Part shown: in pieces, positions 41,633 through 50,837 of the stretch
Position numbering within the stretch: position 1 is the stretch's first letter
Layout: each line of letters starts with the position of its first letter
DNA from: UMGS1071 sp045638545
GTDB lineage: Bacteria; Bacillota; Clostridia; Oscillospirales; Acutalibacteraceae
Assembly (NCBI GenBank): GCA_045638545.1
Contig: JAZUBL010000055.1
Coordinates: forward strand, 1 to 64,000
Direction of reading: 5' to 3'
Length of the DNA stretch: 64,000 nucleotides
The notes under the pieces: generated by a model
What the model was told of the DNA's origin: nothing
What the model saw: only the letters and a program-made list of their open reading frames with translations
Databases searched by the model: none
Made by a program: the position numbers and the translations under genes

Positions 41633-43353
41633 TTAATCTTACAATTGATGGATGTCCTGTTTCTGCACCTGCTGGAACTACAATTCTCGAGGCTGCTCGC
41701 CAGGTACATATTAAAATCCCAACCCTCTGTTATCATGAGGACCAGGCTGTTAAAGCAAACTGCCGTATCTGCGTTGTTGAGGTAAACGGTAACCCAACAC
41801 TGCAGACTGCTTGCTCCACACCAATTGCTGAGGGCATGAACGTTAAAACAGTTTCTTCCAGAATTACACGCTATCGCCGTGACATTCTGGAGCTGATTTT
41901 TGCGCGTCATCCACACGACTGCCTCTCCTGCCAGAAAAACGGCAGATGTGAGCTTCAGACTCTCGCGGCACAGCTGGGTGTACAGCGTCATAAGAACCGT
42001 TATCACCACGATGTTCGTAAGATCCCGGTAGATACCAGTTCTCCATCTATTACTCGTGATCCGGCAAAATGTATTCTTTGCACACGCTGCATCACTGCAT
42101 GTAAAGAACTGCAGTCTGTTGACTGTATCGCAAAAGAAAACCGCGGTTATCATACCAACATCGTTCTGCCATATGGCCTTAAGCTGGCAGACACAGCTTG
42201 CGTAAACTGTGGCCAGTGCTATCAGGTATGTCCAACAGGCGCAATCACAATTCATGATGATTCCTGGAAAGTATATCAGGCAATGGACGAGGGCAAGGCT
42301 GTTGTTGCACAGATCGCTCCTTCCGTTCGTATCAACCTGGCAGAATGTCTGGGCGCAGAGCCTGGTACAGTATCTACAGGTCGTCTCGTAACAGCAATGA
42401 AGAGACTGGGCTTCACAAAGGTACTCGACTCCGACTTTACTGCTGACCTGACAATCATGGAAGAGGGTACAGAGCTTCTCGGCAGAATCAAGAACGGCGG
42501 CGTAATGCCAATGATCACTTCTTGCTGTCCTGCATGGATCAAGTTCTGTGAAACATACTTCCCAGATCAGCTCGACCATCTCTCCAGCTGTAAGTCCCCA
42601 CAGCAGATGTTTGGTCCACTGATCAAGACATGGTGTGCAGAGAAGATGGGTCTTGACCCTGCAAATGTTTACTCTGTATCCGTTATGCCATGTACAGCAA
42701 AGAAGTTCGAAGCAGCTCGTGCAGAAATGAATGCAAGCGGCTATCAGGACGTTGACGTTGCTCTGACTGTTCAGGGTCTGGCAGACATGATCGTTGCTGC
42801 TGGTATCCAGTTTGATGAGCTGGAAGAAACTCCATTCGATTCTCCAACAGATACAGGCTCCGGCGCTGGTCTGATCTTCGGTGCAACAGGCGGTGTTATG
42901 GAAGCTGCCCTGCGTACAGTATATGAAGTTGTAACTGGTGAAACACTGCCAAAGCTGGAACTGGAAGAAGTTCGCGGCATGGAAGGCATCAGAACTGCAA
43001 CAATCGACCTGAAAGGCACACCTGTTCGTGTATGCGTAGCACACGGCCTGGCAAATGCTCGTAAGGTTATGGAGCAGGTAAAAGCTGGCACAGCTCCATA
43101 TGATTTCATCGAAGTTATGGCTTGCCCAGGTGGCTGCATCTCCGGCGGCGGTAATGCTCCAAGAACATGGGCGAAGGTTGAAGCTCGTGCAAAGGCAATC
43201 TACGAAGCTGAGAAGGATCTCCCAGTACGTAAGTCTCACGAGAACCCGGTTATCACAAAGATTTACGAAGAATTCCTTGGCGAACCAAACAGCCATAAAG
43301 CACACGAATTACTTCACACAACTTATGTTGATCGCAGTGATTTGATTCGCTGA
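41629..43353 (+). CDS. hydA: [FeFe]-hydrogenase catalytic subunit, first copy
   Basis: 574 residues, group A. N-terminal [2Fe-2S] ferredoxin domain (PTLCYHEDQ, CRICVVEV), His/Cys cluster HDCLSCQKNGRCEL near residue 100, two [4Fe-4S] motifs (CILCTRCITAC and CVNCGQCYQVCP), then the H-domain with L1 TSCCPAW (about 294), L2 MPCTAKKFE and L3 EVMACPGGCISGGGNAP. L1 is canonical including the proton-relay Cys; L3 has NA in place of the usual Q before Pro. Starts in the nuoF stop (ATGA). Followed by a terminator. Confidence 0.96.
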   Translation: MINLTIDGCPVSAPAGTTILEAARQVHIKIPTLCYHEDQAVKANCRICVVEVNGNPTLQTACSTPIAEGMNVKTVSSRITRYRRDILELIFARHPHDCLSCQKNGRCELQTLAAQLGVQRHKNRYHHDVRKIPVDTSSPSITRDPAKCILCTRCITACKELQSVDCIAKENRGYHTNIVLPYGLKLADTACVNCGQCYQVCPTGAITIHDDSWKVYQAMDEGKAVVAQIAPSVRINLAECLGAEPGTVSTGRLVTAMKRLGFTKVLDSDFTADLTIMEEGTELLGRIKNGGVMPMITSCCPAWIKFCETYFPDQLDHLSSCKSPQQMFGPLIKTWCAEKMGLDPANVYSVSVMPCTAKKFEAARAEMNASGYQDVDVALTVQGLADMIVAAGIQFDELEETPFDSPTDTGSGAGLIFGATGGVMEAALRTVYEVVTGETLPKLELEEVRGMEGIRTATIDLKGTPVRVCVAHGLANARKVMEQVKAGTAPYDFIEVMACPGGCISGGGNAPRTWAKVEARAKAIYEAEKDLPVRKSHENPVITKIYEEFLGEPNSHKAHELLHTTYVDRSDLIR

Positions 43354-43366
43354 TAAATAACTTTTT

Positions 43367-43412
43367 AAGCAAAACTCGGAATCAATTTGATCCGGGTTTT
43401 GCTTTGTTTATT
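43367..43412 (+). terminator. Terminator after the first hydA
   Basis: Stem AGCAAAACTCGGA (43368-43380) with TCCGGGTTTTGCT (43391-43403), then TTGTTTATTTT. Confidence 0.75.
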
Positions 43413-43573
43413 TTATCTAAAAATAACAGAATTATTTTATCTATATCGACACCTATGTAGTAGATAGGAAAAAAATAACCTGTTTTTTTACTATAAAATC
43501 GGATAAAGATGTAAAATATGCATAGCTTTTTTGAAATATTTATGGTAAAATAAAGCAGATATCGATTACTAAA

Positions 43574-43591
43574 AATGATCCATTAATCATT
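43574..43591. promoter_or_regulatory. Inverted repeat upstream of the second hydrogenase operon
   Basis: AATGAT-N6-ATCATT, 23 nt downstream of an extended -10 (TGGTAAAAT, 43543-43551). Possible operator; it differs from the palindrome before the first operon. Confidence 0.35.
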
Positions 43592-43637
43592 CGTTCTTAA
43601 TAATTTATATCGAAGATTTTGCAAGGGAGGAATAGCG

Positions 43638-44135
43638 ATGCAAAAGCGAATCAGTAAAATGCCTTTTCAGGGTACAGAAGAACAGCAGCAGAAGCTTTTC
43701 GAGGCTATCGACAAGCTGAAGGATGAAAAGGGTGCAATTATGCCAATCCTTCAGGAAGCACAGAATATCTATGGTTACCTGCCAATCGAGGTTCAAACCA
43801 TGGTGGCTGAGCGCACAGGCGTAGCTCTGGAAGAGATTTATGGCGTATCCACTTTCTACTCTATGTTCGCACTTACACCAAAGGGTAAGTACGACATTTC
43901 TGTATGTTTGGGTACAGCTTGCTACGTTAGAGGCGCACAGGATCTGATTGACAAGATCTCTGAGGTTCTCAACGTTCAGCCTGGTGATTGCACACCAGAC
44001 GGCAAGTTCTCTCTCACAGAATGCAGATGCATTGGTGCATGCGGTCTTGCTCCGGTTCTTACCATTAACGAAGAAGTTTATGGCAGACTGACAGCAGATG
44101 ATATCCCAGGTATCCTGGCTAAGTACATGGATTAA
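43638..44135 (+). CDS. hndA: NuoE-like [2Fe-2S] subunit (HndA type), second copy
   Basis: 165 residues. LFEAIDKLKDEKGAIMPILQ and IYGVSTFYSMF are typical of the HndA/HydC family; ligands are CLGTAC near residue 92 and CRCIGAC near 132. First gene of the second hydrogenase operon, after GGGAGG. Confidence 0.94.
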   Translation: MQKRISKMPFQGTEEQQQKLFEAIDKLKDEKGAIMPILQEAQNIYGYLPIEVQTMVAERTGVALEEIYGVSTFYSMFALTPKGKYDISVCLGTACYVRGAQDLIDKISEVLNVQPGDCTPDGKFSLTECRCIGACGLAPVLTINEEVYGRLTADDIPGILAKYMD

Positions 44136-44140
44136 TCGCC

Positions 44141-44683
44141 ATGCGAGAGTTGTCACTGAATGTAATGGATGTGGCTCAGAACTCGGTTGTGGCCGGCGCT
44201 ACGCTGACAACGATTCGTGTTGTGGAGCAGGGGAACCATTTACAGATTGAAATCAGGGACAATGGAAAAGGGATGACAGAGGAGCAGGTAAAAAACGTGA
44301 CTGATCCGTTCTTTACCACAAGAACCACCCGCAAGGTTGGCCTTGGTGTGCCTCTGTTCAAAATGCAGGCGGAAATGACAGGCGGCGGACTGACAATTAC
44401 CTCCAAACCGGGAGAAGGCACGGATGTGGTTGCCACGTTTGATATGTCCCATGTGGATATGATTCCAATTGGTGACATGGAGTCGACGATTTTGTTATTA
44501 ATTACCTGTAATCCGGACTCCGATTTTGTCTACTACCGATGTCATGACGACCGGTCATTTACGCTGGATACAAGGGAACTCCGGACTGTGCTTGGCGAAG
44601 ACGTTCCGCTGAACACACCGGATGTTGCAGAATGGATCAAAGAATTTTTACAAGAGAATTTAGATTCGATTCAGGGAGGATAA
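44141..44683 (+). CDS. HATPase-domain protein of the second hydrogenase cluster
   Basis: 180 residues. GHKL ATP-binding domain: LNVMDVAQNSVVAGA (N box, about 6-20), RDNGKGM (G1) near residue 48 and GLGVPLFKMQAEMTGG (G2). No phospho-acceptor or sensor domain is present; the last 70 residues are unassigned. Proteins of this kind lie between hndA and hndB in many clostridial clusters; their role, perhaps regulation by phosphorylation, is unknown. Five nt after hndA. Confidence 0.85.
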   Translation: MRELSLNVMDVAQNSVVAGATLTTIRVVEQGNHLQIEIRDNGKGMTEEQVKNVTDPFFTTRTTRKVGLGVPLFKMQAEMTGGGLTITSKPGEGTDVVATFDMSHVDMIPIGDMESTILLLITCNPDSDFVYYRCHDDRSFTLDTRELRTVLGEDVPLNTPDVAEWIKEFLQENLDSIQGG

Positions 44684-44690
44684 ATTTATC

Positions 44691-45059
44691 ATGAAATCTT
44701 TAGCAGAATTGCAGGCAATTCGAGATAAAGCTCGCAGCCAGATGGCTGCAAGAGAGAACGGCGAAGAAAATACCCGCGTTCTTGTTGGTATGGCTACCTG
44801 CGGTATCGCAGCAGGCGCTCGCCCAGTTCTCACAGCATTAATGGACGAAATTTCCAAGAGAGGACTTTCCAAGGTTACTGTTACACAGACAGGCTGCATT
44901 GGCATCTGCCAGTTCGAGCCAATCTTCGAAGTTCTCGTACCAGGCCAGGAGAAGGTTACTTATGTTAACATGACACCTGAAAAGGCTGTTCGTGTTGTTA
45001 ACGACCACCTGGTAAATGGCAACGTAGTATCTGAATTTACAATTGGCGCAAATACATAA
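44691..45059 (+). CDS. hndB: Thioredoxin-like [2Fe-2S] ferredoxin subunit (HndB type)
   Basis: 122 residues. MATCGIAAGARPV near residue 34 and TQTGCIGICQFEP near 65 provide the cluster cysteines; this matches the HndB family of tetrameric NADP-reducing hydrogenases. Start after CAGGGAGG. Absent from the first hydrogenase operon. Confidence 0.9.
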   Translation: MKSLAELQAIRDKARSQMAARENGEENTRVLVGMATCGIAAGARPVLTALMDEISKRGLSKVTVTQTGCIGICQFEPIFEVLVPGQEKVTYVNMTPEKAVRVVNDHLVNGNVVSEFTIGANT

Positions 45060-45077
45060 TAAAAGGGGGAAATGAGT

Positions 45078-46865
45078 ATGTATCGTTCCAACGTTCTTGT
45101 TTGCGGCGGTACCGGCTGTACAGCGAACCACAGCAAAGATGTTATTGCAAAGCTGCAGGAAGAAATCAAGCTGAAGGGCCTGGATAAGGAAGTTAACGTT
45201 ATCCAGACAGGCTGCTTTGGTCTGTGTGCAGAAGGTCCAATCATGATCGTATATCCGGAAGGCGCATTCTACAGCAGAGTAAAAGCTGAAGATATTCCGG
45301 AAATCGTTGAAGAACACCTGCTTAAGGGCAGAATCGTAAAGCGTCTGCTTTACAAAGAAACCGTAGAGGAAGATGTTATTCATTCTCTCAATGATACACC
45401 TTTCTATAAGAAGCAAATGCGTATCGCACTGCGCAACTGCGGCGTTATCAACCCAGAAGTTATTGATGAATACATTGCAATGGATGGCTATGCAGCACTT
45501 GGCAAGGTTCTGCTGGAAATGACACCAGAGCAGGTTATTGAAGAAATCAAGGCTTCTGGTCTCCGTGGCCGTGGCGGCGGCGGCTTCCCAACAGGTATCA
45601 AGTGGAGCCTCGCAGCAGCTTCTCAGTCTGATAAGAAGTTCGTTTGCTGTAACGCTGACGAAGGTGACCCAGGTGCATTTATGGATCGTTCCATCCTGGA
45701 AGGTGACCCACATGCTGTTCTGGAAGCAATGGCAATCGCTGGTTATGCAATCGGTGCAGACCAGGGTTACATTTACATCCGTGCTGAGTACCCAATCGCT
45801 GTTCACCGTCTCCAGATCGCTATTGATCAGGCTGGTGAAATGGGTCTCCTCGGCAAGAATATCTTCGGTACAGACTTCTGTTTCGACATCGAGCTCCGTC
45901 TTGGTGCTGGTGCATTCGTATGTGGTGAAGAGACAGCTCTGCTGGCTTCTATCGAAGGCAAGCGCGGTGAGCCAAAGTCCCGTCCACCATATCCGGCAGT
46001 TAAGGGTCTGTTCGAGAAGCCAACACTGCTGAACAACGTAGAAACATACGCAAATATCGCTCAGATCATCCTCAACGGTGCTGAGTGGTTCAGCAAGATC
46101 GGCACAGAGCGCTCCCACGGTACAAAGGTATTTGCACTGGGCGGCGCTATCAACAACACAGGTCTCGTAGAAGTACCAATGGGTATTACACTGCGCGAAG
46201 TTGTTGACGAAATCGGCGGCGGCGTTCTGGGCGGCGGCAAGTTCAAGGCAGCTCAGACAGGCGGCCCATCCGGCGGTTGTATCCCTGCATCCCTGCTGGA
46301 TGTTGAGATTGACTATGACAACCTGGTAGCAATCGGCTCCATGATGGGTTCCGGCGGTCTCATCGTTATGGACGAGTCTACCTGTATGGTTGACATCGCT
46401 CTGTTCTTCCTCCGCTTTACTGTTGACGAGTCCTGCGGTAAATGTACAGCTTGCCGTATCGGTACACGTCGTCTCCTCGAAATGCTCGAGAAGATCACAG
46501 AAGGCAGAGGCGAGCCAGGTGATCTGGAGCGTATGGAAGCTCTTGCTGAGTACATCAAGCAGAACTCCCTGTGCGCACTCGGCCAGTCCGCTCCAAACCC
46601 AGTTCTTTCTACCCTCAGATACTTCCGCGATGAGTACGTTGCTCACGTTGAAGAGCACCGTTGCCCAGCAGGCGCATGTAAGGCTCTCACAAACTACATC
46701 ATCAAGGCTGACAAGTGTGTTGGCTGCACAGCTTGTGCAAGAGTATGTCCTGTTGATGCAATCAGCGGCAAGGTTAAAGAACCACACGTTATTGATACAT
46801 CCAAGTGTATTAAGTGCGGTGCTTGCGTTGAGAAGTGTAAGTTCGACGCAATTTACAGAGGCTAA
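45078..46865 (+). CDS. hndC: NuoF-like flavin subunit, long form (HndC/HydB type)
   Basis: 595 residues in three parts: N-terminal thioredoxin-like [2Fe-2S] domain (VCGGTGC near residue 8, QTGCFGLC near 50), the FMN/NADH core (RGRGGGGFPTG, CNADEGDPGAFMDR, VCGEETALLASIEGKRGEP, and DESCGKCTACR), and a C-terminal ferredoxin domain with CVGCTACARVCP and CIKCGACVEKC. This full architecture is the one found in electron-bifurcating hydrogenases that couple NADH and ferredoxin. I prefer ATG 45078 (8 nt after the GGGGG) over 45072. Confidence 0.95.
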   Translation: MYRSNVLVCGGTGCTANHSKDVIAKLQEEIKLKGLDKEVNVIQTGCFGLCAEGPIMIVYPEGAFYSRVKAEDIPEIVEEHLLKGRIVKRLLYKETVEEDVIHSLNDTPFYKKQMRIALRNCGVINPEVIDEYIAMDGYAALGKVLLEMTPEQVIEEIKASGLRGRGGGGFPTGIKWSLAAASQSDKKFVCCNADEGDPGAFMDRSILEGDPHAVLEAMAIAGYAIGADQGYIYIRAEYPIAVHRLQIAIDQAGEMGLLGKNIFGTDFCFDIELRLGAGAFVCGEETALLASIEGKRGEPKSRPPYPAVKGLFEKPTLLNNVETYANIAQIILNGAEWFSKIGTERSHGTKVFALGGAINNTGLVEVPMGITLREVVDEIGGGVLGGGKFKAAQTGGPSGGCIPASLLDVEIDYDNLVAIGSMMGSGGLIVMDESTCMVDIALFFLRFTVDESCGKCTACRIGTRRLLEMLEKITEGRGEPGDLERMEALAEYIKQNSLCALGQSAPNPVLSTLRYFRDEYVAHVEEHRCPAGACKALTNYIIKADKCVGCTACARVCPVDAISGKVKEPHVIDTSKCIKCGACVEKCKFDAIYRG

Positions 46866-46885
46866 AGAAAGGAGTGTTTCAAGAA

Positions 46886-48631
46886 ATGTTTAATATCAAA
46901 ATTAACGATATCGCTTATTCCGTACCGAAAGGTTCCACAATTCTTGAGGCTGCAAGATTTGCAGGCATTAACATTCCGACCTTATGTTACCTCAAGGGCC
47001 TCAACGAAATCGGCGCATGCCGTGTTTGTGTTGTAGAGGTTAAGGGCGCTCGTTCCCTGGTTGCAGCATGTATGCACCCAGTAAACGAGGGCATGGAGAT
47101 CTATACAAATACTCCAAAGGTTATCGAATCCAGAAAGATGACAATGCAGCTGCTCCTGTCTGTTCATGACAGAAAGTGCCTCTCCTGCGTAAGAAGCGGC
47201 TCCTGCGAATTCCAGCAGCTCTGCCACGATCTGGGTGTTGAAGATGAAGGCGCATTTGACGGTGCATTCCCAGAAGCAATCTATGACGATTCTTCCGTAC
47301 ATATGATCCGTGACAACAGCAAGTGCGTTCTCTGCCGTCGCTGCGTAGCTGCTTGCGAAGCACAGCACACAGCAGTTATCGGTGCTAACAACCGTGGTTT
47401 CGACACAGCTATTGGCTGCGCATTTGAGCAGACACTGGCTGATGTTGCATGTATCTCCTGTGGTCAGTGTATCGTAAACTGCCCAACAGGCGCACTGGTT
47501 GAAAAGGACAGCACAGCAGACGTTATGGCTGCAATCGCTGATCCAGAGAAGTTCGTTGTTGTTCAGACTGCTCCTGCAATCCGTGCAACACTGGGCGAAT
47601 GCTTCGATATGCCAATCGGTACAAACGTAAAGGGCAAGATGGTTGCAGCACTGCGCCGCCTTGGCTTTGACCGTGTATTTGACACCGACTTCGGCGCTGA
47701 CCTGACAATCATGGAAGAAGGCACAGAGTTCATCCACAGAGTAAAGGAAGGCGGCGTTCTGCCAATGATCACATCCTGTTCCCCAGGTTGGATCAAGTAC
47801 ATCGAGCACTTCTACCCAGAACTGCTTCCACACCTCTCCAGCTGTAAGTCCCCACAGTCTATGCAGGGCGCACTGACAAAGAGCTGGTACGCTGAGAAGA
47901 TGGGCATCGATCCAAAGAACATCGTAAGCGTATCCATTATGCCATGTACAGCTAAGAAGTTCGAGATTCAGCGTGACGACATGAACGGCGCTGGCGCAGA
48001 TCTGATGGATAACGACTACACACTCACAACACGTGAGCTGGGCCGTCTCATCAAGAAGTGCGGTATCGACTTTGTAAACCTGCCAGACGAAGAGTTCGAT
48101 CCATGCATGGACGTAACAACAGGCGCAGCTGTTATCTTCGGTACAACAGGCGGCGTTATGGAGGCTGCTCTCCGTACAGTTGCTGATGTTCTCGCAGGCG
48201 AAGAGCTTCAGCAGATCGACTACCACGAAGTACGTGGCATGGGCGAGATCAAGGAAGCTACATATGATGTAGCAGGCATGAAGGTTAACGTAGCAGTTGC
48301 TTCCGGCATGAACAATGCTAAGGTTATTCTTGACAAGATCAAGAACGGCGAAGCAGACTACCACTTCATCGAGATCATGGGTTGCCCAGGCGGCTGCATC
48401 AACGGCGGCGGCCAGCCAACACAGCCAGCACTTGTTCGTGGCTTCACAGACTTCCGTGAGAAGAGAGCAGAAGCACTCTACGAGGAAGACAGAAATCTGC
48501 CACTCCGCAAGAGCCACCACAGCCCAATCGTTAAGCTGGTATACGAAGAGTACCTCGGCGAGCCAGGCAGCCACAAGGCACACGAACTGCTGCACACAAC
48601 TTATGTAGCACGTGAAAAATACAAGAAATAA
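46886..48631 (+). CDS. hydA: [FeFe]-hydrogenase catalytic subunit, second copy (HndD type)
   Basis: 581 residues with the same modules as the first HydA: [2Fe-2S] (PTLCYLKG, CRVCVVEV), CLSCVRSGSCEFQ, CVLCRRCVAAC, CISCGQCIVNCP and the H-domain. L1 reads TSCSPGW (about residue 295), with Ser where the first copy has the second Cys; L2 MPCTAKKFE and L3 EIMGCPGGCINGGGQP are otherwise complete. ATG 46886 chosen; AAAGGAG lies 12 nt upstream. Last gene of the Hnd-type operon, closed by a terminator. Confidence 0.96.
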   Translation: MFNIKINDIAYSVPKGSTILEAARFAGINIPTLCYLKGLNEIGACRVCVVEVKGARSLVAACMHPVNEGMEIYTNTPKVIESRKMTMQLLLSVHDRKCLSCVRSGSCEFQQLCHDLGVEDEGAFDGAFPEAIYDDSSVHMIRDNSKCVLCRRCVAACEAQHTAVIGANNRGFDTAIGCAFEQTLADVACISCGQCIVNCPTGALVEKDSTADVMAAIADPEKFVVVQTAPAIRATLGECFDMPIGTNVKGKMVAALRRLGFDRVFDTDFGADLTIMEEGTEFIHRVKEGGVLPMITSCSPGWIKYIEHFYPELLPHLSSCKSPQSMQGALTKSWYAEKMGIDPKNIVSVSIMPCTAKKFEIQRDDMNGAGADLMDNDYTLTTRELGRLIKKCGIDFVNLPDEEFDPCMDVTTGAAVIFGTTGGVMEAALRTVADVLAGEELQQIDYHEVRGMGEIKEATYDVAGMKVNVAVASGMNNAKVILDKIKNGEADYHFIEIMGCPGGCINGGGQPTQPALVRGFTDFREKRAEALYEEDRNLPLRKSHHSPIVKLVYEEYLGEPGSHKAHELLHTTYVAREKYKK

Positions 48632-48683
48632 TTGTATGATTTTTCAGGATTTTATGCTATAATGAATCCTGAATGAGATACAG

Positions 48684-48725
48684 GACCCGATGAGTTCTTA
48701 ATGTTCTCATCGGGTCTTTTTTTAT
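48684..48725 (+). terminator. Terminator of the second hydrogenase operon
   Basis: Perfect 11-bp stem (48684-48694 with 48706-48716) followed by eight T. Confidence 0.88.
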
Positions 48726-48752
48726 TTATTTTTGAAATGAGGTAAATACTAT

Positions 48753-49757
48753 ATGCGTAATAAAAAAGCACTGCGTATTTTTCTTGCACTGGCAGCTGCA
48801 GCAGTTGTAGCTGTTGGCATGACTGCATGCGGCAGTTCTCCGGAGGACGGTGTCGGTGATGGCGCAATTGTAAATTCTGAAGATACATCTGCAGTAACAT
48901 CAACAGATGACAGCGGATTCCTGACCACACCGGAAAATATGGATGCAGATGGTGTTCTGGTATATGAGAATTTTGTGAGCGGTTCTGTTTCGGAAGATAA
49001 TGATATTTTCCTTGATATTACTGCGATCGAAATGACAAAGAAAGGCATGGAGATCCATTACAAAACAGGCGGCGCACACGATGGTTACGAAAAATTCTAC
49101 GAGATGGAAAATGTTGTACTGAATGGCTGCAAAGTAAACGTGGAATACTATGCAGGCGATGTGAAACAGGAGTACATGGGCAGAAACAATACAGGTGATA
49201 CAACACTGCCTGTTTACGTTTTGATCCCTCAGGATGAACTGAACGTTTTCGGCATCACAGAATGGGATTCTCTGGAGTTTACTTTTGACGCAGGTTATAT
49301 TGCATACAGCAGCGCCAACAGCGAGTATACACAGGAGTTCCGCCTTTTTGCCGGCGAAAAGCATGACATTGCGCCATATGATATTTCCAATAACGAGAAT
49401 GCCGTGAAGCTGATGGATGACTCTGTCTGCAGCGCGTATATTCTCAATGCAGAATGGGGCGGCGCAACTGGCAGCAGACGAATTTATACCATTCAGTTCG
49501 ATAACAGAACCGGTAAAGATGTAAACTTTACTTTTGATAAGATTGTTGTTGATGGTCAGGAAGTTGCCTTTGGCCTCAATGACCAGAACCGTGAGAACTG
49601 GTGGATCGATGCCAACGGCAGCACAAGAGCGGATCTGTACTGGATCAAATACAATAATATGGAACTCGACCTTTCTAAAGGTGTTGAGTTTACCGTATAT
49701 TATGAAATCGACGATGAAAAGTACGCACAGTACACAACAACAATTCCAGAAGCATAA
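48753..49757 (+). CDS. Putative lipoprotein of unknown function
   Basis: 334 residues. N-terminal signal peptide (RNKKALRIFLALAAAAV) with lipobox VGMTAC, so lipid-anchored through Cys near residue 26, followed by a Ser/Asp/Thr-rich linker. The body is predicted mostly beta-strand (for example VEYYAGDVKQEYMGRNN and RRIYTIQFDNRTGKDVNFTF), reminiscent of Ig-like repeats, but no family was recognised. Start after ATGAGG. Transcribed alone between two terminators. An extended -10 (TGCTATAAT, 48655-48663) lies upstream of the preceding terminator. Confidence 0.8.
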   Translation: MRNKKALRIFLALAAAAVVAVGMTACGSSPEDGVGDGAIVNSEDTSAVTSTDDSGFLTTPENMDADGVLVYENFVSGSVSEDNDIFLDITAIEMTKKGMEIHYKTGGAHDGYEKFYEMENVVLNGCKVNVEYYAGDVKQEYMGRNNTGDTTLPVYVLIPQDELNVFGITEWDSLEFTFDAGYIAYSSANSEYTQEFRLFAGEKHDIAPYDISNNENAVKLMDDSVCSAYILNAEWGGATGSRRIYTIQFDNRTGKDVNFTFDKIVVDGQEVAFGLNDQNRENWWIDANGSTRADLYWIKYNNMELDLSKGVEFTVYYEIDDEKYAQYTTTIPEA

Positions 49758-49769
49758 TCTGAATTTTGG

Positions 49770-49801
49770 CAGCAGGGGAATTCTCCTGCTGTTTTTGTTT
49801 T
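49770..49801 (+). terminator. Terminator of the lipoprotein gene
   Basis: CAGCAGG 49770-49776 pairs with CCTGCTG 49785-49791, then TTTTTGTTTTC. Confidence 0.8.
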
Positions 49802-49886
49802 CAAAATAATCATACACTGCCGTTTATTTTATGGTACAATCATAATGATGGGAAAGAAGAATTATTTTGAGAAAGGAAAGGAGCAC

Positions 49887-50651
49887 ATGAAAACAAAAGG
49901 CAAAATTATTGCATTAATTGTTATAGCATTAGCCACAGCGTTGCTGATCTGGTTTTCTATTCCGCTTTTTATTGGAATCTCCAATATTGGCAATGAACTG
50001 GGAATGGTTTTTGCAGCCGCGGTAATTGCAGTAACAATTATTGTAGCTATATGCAGACGAAAAGGAAAGAAGGTGGCAGCGACCGTGATTACGATTGTTG
50101 GAGCAGTAGCGGCATCGGCAGTTGTTGCCTGGGCAGGTACAATGACAGGCTTTATGGTATCCGGTATGGCGGAAAAACCGCACGCAGAAGACGCAACTGT
50201 CGTTGTGCTTGGTTGCAAAGTTAATGGCAGTGTGCCAAGTCTTCATTTATACAAACGAATTGAAGCGGCAGAGCGGTACCTTAAGGCAAACCCGCAGGCA
50301 AACTGTATTGCCAGCGGTGGTAAAGGGGATGGCGAAAATGTCTCTGAGGCCAAGGTGATTTATGATTATCTGGTGGAAAAAGGCATTGAACCGGAGCGCA
50401 TTCGGATAGAAGACCAATCAGTCAATACGCTCCAGAATCTGCAGAATTCCAAAGCAATGATCGAATCTTTGGGCTGGAATCCGGAAGTGATTCTGGTAAC
50501 GGATGGGTTCCATCAGTTCAGGGCAAATCGCGTGGCAGCCAGCCTTGGTATGAAATCCAGTCCTTTCTGTGCAGAGCACACCTGGCATACCTTCCCGGCA
50601 AACTATTCCAGAGAGCTGCTGGCGATTACCAGAGAGCTTGTTTTTAAATAA
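49887..50651 (+). CDS. YdcF/SanA-like (DUF218) membrane protein
   Basis: 254 residues. Three hydrophobic segments occupy about residues 7-95, then a DUF218 domain begins ATVVVLGCKVNGSVPS and continues NCIASGGKGDGENVSEA, RIEDQSVNTLQNLQNS and VTDGFHQFRA. DUF218 proteins are linked to envelope integrity and vancomycin or cell-wall phenotypes in other bacteria, with no defined reaction. ATG 49887 follows AAAGGAG; an upstream ATG lacks a good site. Confidence 0.85.
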   Translation: MKTKGKIIALIVIALATALLIWFSIPLFIGISNIGNELGMVFAAAVIAVTIIVAICRRKGKKVAATVITIVGAVAASAVVAWAGTMTGFMVSGMAEKPHAEDATVVVLGCKVNGSVPSLHLYKRIEAAERYLKANPQANCIASGGKGDGENVSEAKVIYDYLVEKGIEPERIRIEDQSVNTLQNLQNSKAMIESLGWNPEVILVTDGFHQFRANRVAASLGMKSSPFCAEHTWHTFPANYSRELLAITRELVFK

Positions 50652-50696
50652 TCTATATCGAAATAGCAGGACTTATATTGCATACAAAAAATAAGG

Positions 50697-50737
50697 CGGC
50701 AATTTGGCAGTTTTTCTGCCAGATTGTCGTTTTTTCT
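50697..50737 (+). terminator. Terminator of the DUF218 gene
   Basis: 14-bp stem CGGCAATTTGGCAG / CTGCCAGATTGTCG with G-U pairs, loop TTTTT, then TTTTTTC. Confidence 0.8.
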
Positions 50738-50837
50738 TTTTATTTTATGGTGCATATTTACTGTGTTTGTGATATAATTAACTAAAATGCAGTTTCTATA
50801 TCCTTTTCTAAATTTATTTCAGAACGGAGTGGTTTTT

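Noticed and set aside
44838..46787. A 649-codon antisense frame opposite hndB/hndC
   Set aside because: Same reason: the sense strand holds complete hndB and hndC; no start signal on the minus strand.
48655..48663. Dedicated promoter for the lipoprotein gene upstream of the hydA2 terminator
   Set aside because: Transcripts from it would meet the strong terminator at 48684 before the gene; kept only as a remark.
50787..50837. Longer pyrC start at 50787
   Set aside because: It lies at the expected transcription start, has no ribosome site, and adds residues not found in dihydroorotases.
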